Assembly (NCBI GenBank): GCA_045132775.1
Contig: JBGUSX010000127.1
Location: 1-6,736 of the forward strand
Direction of reading: 5' to 3'
Source of the DNA: SVTX01 sp045132775
GTDB taxonomy: Bacteria; Bacillota; Clostridia; Oscillospirales; CAG-272
Length of the DNA: 6,736 bases
Shown here: piece by piece, positions 1 through 4,353 of the stretch
How positions within the stretch are numbered: position 1 is the first letter of the stretch
Layout of the letters: every line of letters begins with the position of its first letter
Position numbers and translations under genes: made by a program
The notes under the pieces: generated by a model
Databases searched by the model: none
What the model was told of the DNA's origin: nothing
What the model saw: the letters and a program-made list of their open reading frames with translations, nothing else

Positions 1-140
1 TCGTTGCACAAGAAACCTTATGCCACAAGACAAAATCCACGGTACGACAGTGGCGCACAACTTAATGGCGACCTCCTCATCCACCGCTTACGCGGTCCCC
101 CTTCTCCGCTGGAGAAGGCTATTCGCTAAATTGCAATTTA
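1..140 (+). mobile_element. MITE-like element, copy A (partial, cut by window start)
   Basis: This is the right-hand part of a non-coding repeat that occurs three times in the window. Bases 1-67 match the core of copy C in the same orientation (shared blocks such as CAAAATCCACGGTACGACAG) and the core of copy B in the opposite orientation. Bases 68-119 are the terminal arm. It holds two hairpins: CCTTCTCC/GGAGAAGG at 100-118 (+ strand loop GCT) and ACCGC/GCGGT at 83-96. The copy ends in the perfect 14-bp palindrome TAAATTGCAATTTA (127-140), as does copy B. No protein-coding capacity is credible, so any movement would need a transposase supplied elsewhere. The adjacent branching-enzyme gene terminates inside this end. 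No convincing target duplication is visible. Confidence 0.75.
127..140. repeat. 14-bp perfect palindrome at element end (copy A)
   Basis: TAAATTGCAATTTA is its own reverse complement. The same 14 bp occur at 2190-2203 at the corresponding end of copy B, followed in both copies by (A/G)CGAATAGCC leading into the terminal arm. The bases at 140-138, read on the minus strand, are the TAA stop codon of the branching-enzyme gene. The palindrome may be a protein-binding site or simply the conserved element terminus. Confidence 0.8.
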
Positions 141-2120
141 CTTAACCTTCACAAGACACATAGCGCATCTCGGGGGAAGGTATATCGAAAATCCGCTCTC
201 GCCTTTCTGCCTTTTCGCCTCATAGACATAATCCGTGGAAACTCTGTCCCAGCCACCGAATTTCGACTCGTCGGTCGATAAAACAACGCGGTATTTTCCG
301 CTTGAGGAAGTCTTGACGAAATAATCGTTATAAGGAGCAGTGGGGTGGAAATTGAACACAAAGGTCACGCCGCCGCGCTCATATCCCATAACCTTTTTCT
401 CCTCATCAACAAAGAGAACCTTCGGCTTCTTTGCGAAAATGTGCCTCTTCTTTGCCAAAGAGAGCATCTCACGGTCAAATTCAAACAGATCGCGGTAGCG
501 CAGTCCCTTGTCATCAACAAGATGCCACTGACGGCGACAGTAGAAATGACTCCATCCGTTGCCCTCACGCGGAAAATCTATCCATTCAGGGTGACCGAAC
601 TCGTTGCCCATAAAGTTGAGATATCCCTCACCCGAGAGCGACATGGTAACAAGTCTTATCATCTTGTGAAGTGCGATTCCGCGGTCTATAATGTAGCTGT
701 CAGACGATTTTGACATCGCGGTGTACATCTCGCTGTCGCAAAGGCGGAAAATTATCGTCTTGTCACCGACAAGAGCCTGATCGTGCGATTCGGCATATCC
801 GATGTACTTCTCGCCCTCGCGCCTCGAGGTCAGCTCGCACCATATCTGCCACATGCTCCAATCCTCGTCGCGCCTCTCTTTTATTATCCTTATCCAAAGG
901 TCAGGCGTACCCATAGCAAGACGGTAATCAAATCCGATACCGCCCTCCTCTATCGGCAAGCACATACCGGGCATCGCGGACATATCCTCCGCTATCGTTA
1001 TCGCCAGGGGCTTGACCTCTCGGATCAGCTCGTTTGCAAGCTGAAGATAGGTTATCGCCTCCGTGTCGGTGTTGAGTGAGAAATACTTTGAGTAATCGGT
1101 AAACGCAGTGCCAAGTCCGTGATCGTGATAGATCATACTCGTCACACCGTCAAAGCGGAAGCCGTCGAAATTGTATTCCTCAAGCCAGAATCTGAGATTT
1201 GAAAGCAGGAAACGAAGAACCTCGTTTTTGTCGTAATTGAAGAGCTTGGTTCCCCACGCCGAGTGGTCACCTCTCGCACCCTCGTGGAAGAACTGAGTGA
1301 CCGTGCCGTCAAACATGTTAAGCCCATCGCCCTCGTTTCCGACCGCGTGCGAGTGGACAAGATCAAGAAGCACGGCAATTCCGAGCCTGTGTGCCTCGTC
1401 AATAAGCATCTTGAGCTCATAAGGAGTGCCGTATTTCGACGATGCCGCAAAGAATGAAGAGACCTGATAGCCAAAGGAAGCGTAATAAGGATGCTCCATG
1501 ACCGCCATTATCTGAATCGTGTTGTATCCCGCATCCTTTATGCGCGGCAGGATATTCTCACGGAACTCGTTGTAGCTTCCGATCCCCTCGCGCTCCTGCG
1601 CCATACCGATGTGACATTCGTAAATAAACAGCTGCTTTTGTGGTGTAAAGCTCTTTATCTTCCACTTGTATTCGGGCTCGTCCACGACAACTCCGCACCA
1701 AAGATAAGTGTCCTTGTCCTGAAGGACCCTTTTGATGTAAAGAGGAACGCGGCGCAAAAGCTTTGAATCCTTTTCGACTATAGCCTGAACGTGACAACCG
1801 TCCCAAAGCGCATTTTCGCCTTCAAGATAGACCTCGAAAACACCGCCGTCAAGCCGTCTCATCGGCAGAGCCTTCATATCCCAGGATACCATATCGCCCG
1901 TGAGATACATCGCATCAGCCGCAGGAGCCCACTCTCTGTAGACCCAGCCTCCCCTCACACGGTGGAAACCGAAATATTCGTGACCGTTGGCAAAATCAAG
2001 AAGAGTCTCGCCGTCTCCCAAAATCTCTCCCCTTTTGCTCTCGTAATTTATCATTCTCTGTTCAAGATCCTCGCGATAAGGCAAAAGCCCCGCATCGTAA
2101 TCAAAAATCTTCAGCTCCAT
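138..2120 (-). CDS. glgB: 1,4-alpha-glucan branching enzyme, eukaryote-type (GH13_8)
   Basis: The product, 660 aa, transfers alpha-1,4-glucan segments to form alpha-1,6 branches in glycogen-like polymers (EC 2.4.1.18), in the cytoplasm. An N-terminal CBM48-like domain lies at about residues 50-145 (GGWVYREWAPAADAMYLTGD), followed by the GH13 barrel and a C-terminal beta domain. Catalytic regions are intact: DLVHSH (253-258), GFRFDGVTSM with nucleophile Asp324, TIAED with acid/base Glu378, and YAESHD with His446/Asp447. The motifs YAESHDQALVGDK, GEGYLNFMGNEFGHPEW and FVFNFHP follow human/yeast branching enzyme much more closely than E. coli GlgB, and the length also fits the eukaryotic type. 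The ATG at 2120 is chosen because an AGG Shine-Dalgarno core sits 7 nt upstream, the consensus promoter lies just beyond, and homology begins here. The open frame continues to 2384, but through promoter and repeat DNA. The stop codon lies within the end of element copy A. No other glycogen gene is adjacent. Confidence 0.95.
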   Translation of the reverse strand: MELKIFDYDAGLLPYREDLEQRMINYESKRGEILGDGETLLDFANGHEYFGFHRVRGGWVYREWAPAADAMYLTGDMVSWDMKALPMRRLDGGVFEVYLEGENALWDGCHVQAIVEKDSKLLRRVPLYIKRVLQDKDTYLWCGVVVDEPEYKWKIKSFTPQKQLFIYECHIGMAQEREGIGSYNEFRENILPRIKDAGYNTIQIMAVMEHPYYASFGYQVSSFFAASSKYGTPYELKMLIDEAHRLGIAVLLDLVHSHAVGNEGDGLNMFDGTVTQFFHEGARGDHSAWGTKLFNYDKNEVLRFLLSNLRFWLEEYNFDGFRFDGVTSMIYHDHGLGTAFTDYSKYFSLNTDTEAITYLQLANELIREVKPLAITIAEDMSAMPGMCLPIEEGGIGFDYRLAMGTPDLWIRIIKERRDEDWSMWQIWCELTSRREGEKYIGYAESHDQALVGDKTIIFRLCDSEMYTAMSKSSDSYIIDRGIALHKMIRLVTMSLSGEGYLNFMGNEFGHPEWIDFPREGNGWSHFYCRRQWHLVDDKGLRYRDLFEFDREMLSLAKKRHIFAKKPKVLFVDEEKKVMGYERGGVTFVFNFHPTAPYNDYFVKTSSSGKYRVVLSTDESKFGGWDRVSTDYVYEAKRQKGESGFSIYLPPRCAMCLVKVK

Positions 2121-2127
2121 ATCCACA

Positions 2128-2130
2128 CCT
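2128..2130 (-). promoter_or_regulatory. Ribosome binding site of the branching-enzyme gene
   Basis: On the minus strand an AGG core within AGGCAGG lies 7 nt before the ATG at 2120. It supports this ATG over any start further upstream in the long open frame. The match to the anti-Shine-Dalgarno sequence is moderate. Confidence 0.65.
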
Positions 2131-2153
2131 GCCTCTTTTGTTCTATTATATCC

Positions 2154-2182
2154 ATTATACACCCATTTTATTTTTCTGTCAA
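2154..2182 (-). promoter_or_regulatory. Perfect-consensus sigma-A promoter for the branching-enzyme gene
   Basis: Read on the minus strand, the -35 box TTGACA (2182-2177) and the -10 box TATAAT (2159-2154) are both exact consensus, with exactly 17 bp between them. A start about 7 nt beyond the -10 box would give a 5' leader of roughly 27 nt, too short for a riboswitch. A second TATAAT (2150-2145) follows 3 nt after the first but lacks a correctly spaced -35 box. The AT-rich palindromic end of element copy B lies 7 bp upstream of the -35 box, where an UP element would sit. No operator is evident. The gene appears constitutive and strong. Confidence 0.92.
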
Positions 2183-2210
2183 GAACAGATAAATTGCAAT
2201 TTAACGAATA

Positions 2211-2261
2211 GCCTTCTCCAGCGGAGAAGGGGGACCACGCAGTGGTGGATGAGGAGGTCGC
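2211..2261. repeat. Terminal inverted repeat, branching-enzyme side of copy B
   Basis: This 51-bp arm pairs with 2365-2415 (48 of 51 positions complementary). It contains a hairpin with stem CCTTCTCC/GGAGAAGG and loop AGC, then a hairpin ACCAC-GCA-GTGGT, then the invariant GGATGAGGAGGTCGC that borders the core. Confidence 0.9.
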
Positions 2262-2364
2262 CATTAAGACGTTCGCCACGGTGGTTCTGTGGATTTTGCC
2301 TTGTGGCGCAAGGATTCTTTTGCAACAAAACAAGGTAATCAGAGGACGTGAAGCCCTTGAAAAA

Positions 2365-2415
2365 GCGACCTCCTCATCCACCACTTCGTGGTCCCCCTTC
2401 CCCGCTGGGGAAGGC
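2365..2415. repeat. Terminal inverted repeat, AcnX side of copy B
   Basis: This is the partner of 2211-2261. Read on the minus strand, the first stem is CCTTCCCC/GGGGAAGG instead of CCTTCTCC/GGAGAAGG, so both sides of the stem changed together. The second hairpin is ACCAC-GAA-GTGGT. Confidence 0.9.
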
Positions 2416-2452
2416 TTAACACACAGCTAAATCTAAATTTGAAAACACAGAA

Positions 2453-2478
2453 AAGCAGGAGGGTTCCCCCTCCTGCTT
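2453..2478 (-). terminator. Intrinsic terminator of the reductase-AcnX operon
   Basis: Read on the minus strand this is an 11-bp stem, AAGCAGGAGGG/CCCTCCTGCTT, with a 4-nt GGAA loop, followed by the T-rich run TTTTCTGTGTTTTC. It starts 17 nt after the stop codon of the AcnX small subunit. The T-rich tail runs straight into the AAATTT end of element copy B. In the other direction the following sequence is only weakly T-rich. Confidence 0.93.
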
Positions 2479-2494
2479 CGTTATTATTCTAAAA

Positions 2495-2938
2495 TCATTC
2501 CACAACGACGACACCGTCATCCTTGACCGTGATCTTCATTCCGTCCTTGACGTAATCAAGAAACTCCTCGCCAAGACAGTCAACGACAGGCATCGTGACC
2601 TCATCGCACCAAACGTCAGCAAGGATTGCTCCCGCCGCCGCAAGAGAGTCGATGTGCTCCGAAAAGAGCATGCAAGCAGGCTGACGCTTCATAGCGCAAG
2701 CGCAGTAAAGCACAAGACCGCCCGTGGTCGAGCCGATAGTCATAGGCAGGCAAAGTGCCTTACCCGCAGTGGGCTTTCCGAAAAGATCGGGATTGTTCTG
2801 GTCCTTGCAGGTCGCAGTCTCGTCACCGAACTGGAGCGCGCCCTGTAAAGACGCAAGCGTATTAAATCCTCCGTGCGTAACTACCGCCTCCGCGCTGACG
2901 CATCCCGGAGTAACTACTCTACCCTTAAATTCCTTCAT
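2495..2938 (-). CDS. Aconitase X (AcnX) small subunit, swivel domain (DUF126)
   Basis: This 147-aa protein is the separate small (swivelling) subunit of a two-subunit AcnX enzyme, which works with the large subunit encoded just upstream. Family features are the N-terminal KGRVVTPGCVSAEAVVTHGG, the central GKALCLPMTIGSTTGG (about 59-74, the usual GS[ST]TG loop), and GAILADVW followed by MPVVDC near 103-121. Length is normal for the separate subunit. The start ATG overlaps the large-subunit stop by one base (TAATG). A strong GGGAGG Shine-Dalgarno sequence 9 nt upstream sits inside the last codons of the large subunit, so translation is probably coupled and the two proteins made in matching amounts. 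Characterised AcnX enzymes dehydrate cis-3-hydroxy-L-proline (bacteria) or mevalonate 5-phosphate (archaea). The substrate here is unknown. Eight cysteines is high for such a small protein; whether any bind metal is unclear. Confidence 0.9.
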   Translation of the reverse strand: MKEFKGRVVTPGCVSAEAVVTHGGFNTLASLQGALQFGDETATCKDQNNPDLFGKPTAGKALCLPMTIGSTTGGLVLYCACAMKRQPACMLFSEHIDSLAAAGAILADVWCDEVTMPVVDCLGEEFLDYVKDGMKITVKDDGVVVVE

Positions 2939-4215
2939 TATTTGTTACCTCCCTTCGTCAGAGCCGCAAGGATCTCGTCGTCCGTGTAATATCTCGCAGT
3001 CGTGTAGGTGCGGAGCTTGTTGGACGATGTGATAACGGGCATAGACTTGCAAAGCGGATTGTTCATATACATAAGAGGACAGATGTAGGACGTAATAACA
3101 CCCGTCGCCTTGAGACGAACCGAATATCCCGTCTTGTTGAACTCCTCAAGAACCGCAGGGGACGCGGTAAATACGGTAGGAATGAGCACCTTCTTGTGAC
3201 CCGATTCCTTGAGCCCCGCCTCGATCTTGTCCGTCCAATCCTTGAGCTGACTTAACGTCATGTGAGGACAGCCCATAAAACAGAGCTTCGGCTTTGCGTC
3301 CTCCTTCTTCCACATAACAGGATAATTCGCCTTAACTCTCTCAAGCTCTGCGTCATCGATAACGTAAACCTTTGCGTTTGGGGCGATAAGGCTCTCGCCC
3401 TGCTCTACCGCCTCGGGAGTAAGACCGTCAATGTGATAAAGTCCGACCGCACCGTTCGAAGCCGTAGCCGCGCCGAAGTCCTTAAGGTAAGCGCAAGCCG
3501 CGTCATTAAGCTCGTTTCCGATCCATTTGTCAAGACCGTAAACGTAAGGAACGTCCTCCATGACCTTCATACCGATAGCAGAACCCAAAAGCTGTGCCTC
3601 GGGCTTTTTCTCGGTCTCGATCTTGACGATCCAGGTCGCTTTTCTTCCCTCATCGGTAAGAAGTCCAAAGTAAGGCACGTAACCCACGATCGAGCCCATA
3701 ATATCCATAATACCGGAGTTTCGGTTGCATCTTGCACCGAGAACCGAGTTCGCATAAACGACCGCGCTCGACTCTGCCCAAGAAAGAACCTCACCCTTCT
3801 CCGGCTTGTTTCCAACCTCGTCAAGATAGCACGTGCAGGTAAACGCCTGGTCGTTCATAAGACCGAGATCCTTGAGCTGCTTTTCGTAGCTCTCCTGAGT
3901 CGAGTACATAAATTTATTGAAAACGAGATTCTGCAAAAAGTTTGCAGGCACGTTCTTGTCGAGCGGACGGGGGTCAACCGAAAACTTCTGCTGCGAGACC
4001 GCACCCGCGTCGATCAACTGCTGCATAAGATCGAAAACGGGAGTCATCATCTTAAGACCGAAAGACGTAACGAGGTGATTGTACTTCGACGTTACAGGCA
4101 CCATCTTTTCTGCACCGAAAGCGTCGCCGTACATAACGAGAGTCTTCATGACCTTCGCCATGACCTCGCCCGCCGCGCCGTCAAGTATAGCCTGCTGTTC
4201 CTTATTTAAAACCAT
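2938..4215 (-). CDS. Aconitase X (AcnX) large catalytic subunit (DUF521)
   Basis: This 425-aa protein is the catalytic subunit of an aconitase-superfamily Fe-S dehydratase. The family signature WAESSAVVYANSVLGARCNR is at 146-165, preceded by TCTCY (Cys127, Cys129). FMGCPHMTLSQL lies at 313-324 (Cys316), with Cys379 and Cys389 near the end. Cysteines 127/129, 163, 316 and 379 are candidate cluster ligands, but which are used cannot be decided here. Length is normal for a large subunit without the fused swivel domain. The ATG at 4215 is preferred because GGAG sits 7 nt upstream. A TTG 21 nt earlier in frame lacks a good Shine-Dalgarno sequence. Known substrates of the family are cis-3-hydroxy-L-proline and, in archaea, mevalonate 5-phosphate. 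No proline racemase, proline reductase or mevalonate gene is in the window, so substrate is unassigned. The gene follows the flavoprotein reductase after a 123-nt gap that is mostly a hairpin array. Confidence 0.92.
   Translation of the reverse strand: MVLNKEQQAILDGAAGEVMAKVMKTLVMYGDAFGAEKMVPVTSKYNHLVTSFGLKMMTPVFDLMQQLIDAGAVSQQKFSVDPRPLDKNVPANFLQNLVFNKFMYSTQESYEKQLKDLGLMNDQAFTCTCYLDEVGNKPEKGEVLSWAESSAVVYANSVLGARCNRNSGIMDIMGSIVGYVPYFGLLTDEGRKATWIVKIETEKKPEAQLLGSAIGMKVMEDVPYVYGLDKWIGNELNDAACAYLKDFGAATASNGAVGLYHIDGLTPEAVEQGESLIAPNAKVYVIDDAELERVKANYPVMWKKEDAKPKLCFMGCPHMTLSQLKDWTDKIEAGLKESGHKKVLIPTVFTASPAVLEEFNKTGYSVRLKATGVITSYICPLMYMNNPLCKSMPVITSSNKLRTYTTARYYTDDEILAALTKGGNK
2948..2953 (-). promoter_or_regulatory. 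Strong ribosome binding site for AcnX small subunit
   Basis: GGGAGG on the minus strand lies 9 nt before the ATG at 2938. It is read within the Lys-Gly-Gly codons at the end of the large subunit, so it is both coding sequence and initiation signal. Confidence 0.85.
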
Positions 4216-4222
4216 AACTTTT

Positions 4223-4226
4223 CTCC
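4223..4226 (-). promoter_or_regulatory. Ribosome binding site of AcnX large subunit
   Basis: GGAG on the minus strand, 7 nt before the ATG at 4215. It decides the start against the upstream in-frame TTG at 4236. It lies just downstream of the last hairpin and the last GTGAAAT unit of the array, and so stays single-stranded if those hairpins form. Confidence 0.75.
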
Positions 4227-4237
4227 ATTCATTCAAT

Positions 4238-4353
4238 ATTTCACGTTCACCAAGGTGAACATTTCACGTTGCGAAGCAACATTTCACTCGCCATAGGCGA
4301 ATTTCACCGTGCGAAGCACGATTTCACTGCGATGAAAATCAAATCTTCATCGC
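4238..4353 (-). repeat. Serial hairpin array: five different hairpins separated by a constant 7-nt unit
   Basis: The + strand has five exact ATTTCAC copies starting at 4238, 4261, 4281, 4301 and 4321 (GTGAAAT in the transcript). Between them are perfect hairpins with unrelated stems: GTTCACC/GGTGAAC (4245-4260), GTTGC/GCAAC (4268-4280), TCGCC/GGCGA (4288-4300) and CGTGC/GCACG (4308-4320). A fifth, GCGATGAA/TTCATCGC (4329-4353, 9-nt loop), includes the last codons of the reductase gene. Spacing is 23, 20, 20 and 20 nt. Structure and linker are conserved while stem sequence is not. It occupies the space between the reductase and AcnX genes in one operon. No U-tract follows any stem, so these are not ordinary terminators. 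They could protect or punctuate the mRNA, or be a product of a hairpin-generating DNA process. Confidence 0.92.

Larger units (their letters stand above)
2190..2440 (-). mobile_element. MITE-like element, copy B (complete)
   Basis: This is the only complete copy in the window (about 251 bp), inverted relative to copies A and C. Its arms at 2211-2261 and 2365-2415 are 51-bp inverted repeats matching at 48 of 51 positions. Two of the three differences are a compensating T-A to C-G change in one stem. Each arm folds into two hairpins: an 8-bp stem with a 3-nt loop (2212-2230; 2396-2414) and a 5-bp stem ACCAC/GTGGT (2234-2246; 2380-2392). The core (2262-2364) matches A and C and contains a CCTTG/CAAGG hairpin (2299-2313). 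Outer ends are TAAATTGCAATTTA on the branching-enzyme side and an AAATTT-rich stretch with GTTAAGCC on the AcnX side, the latter shared with copy C. No transposase is encoded. Exact outer boundaries are uncertain and no target duplication is clear. With promoter and terminator it fills the 374-bp gap between genes. Confidence 0.85.

Noticed and set aside
100..118. Hairpin of copy A as the terminator of the branching-enzyme gene
   Set aside because: The 8-bp stem is followed on the minus strand by GGGGACC instead of T residues. No terminator for this gene can be supported in the window.
2121..2384. In-frame 88-residue N-terminal extension of the branching enzyme, up to an ATG at 2384
   Set aside because: It would be translated from the element arm and core and across the gene's own perfect promoter. 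Homology, Shine-Dalgarno site and promoter all place the start at 2120.
2242..2430. Small open frames inside the repeat copies (for example 62 codons on + in copy B, 89 codons on minus in copy C)
   Set aside because: They read through terminal arms and hairpins, lack ribosome binding sites and conserved protein features, and change frame content between copies. They are repeat-derived artefacts.
4216..4236. Upstream TTG start (4236) for the AcnX large subunit
   Set aside because: There is no adequate Shine-Dalgarno sequence before it, whereas GGAG sits 7 nt before the ATG at 4215.
4238..4353. CRISPR array
   Set aside because: The constant unit is only 7 nt, the variable parts are 13-16 nt perfect palindromes instead of free spacers, and no cas gene is present.
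4238..4353. Intrinsic terminator within the reductase-AcnX gap
   Set aside because: Every stem is followed by GTGAAAT, not a U-tract, and there is no second promoter before AcnX. The clear terminator is at 2453-2478.
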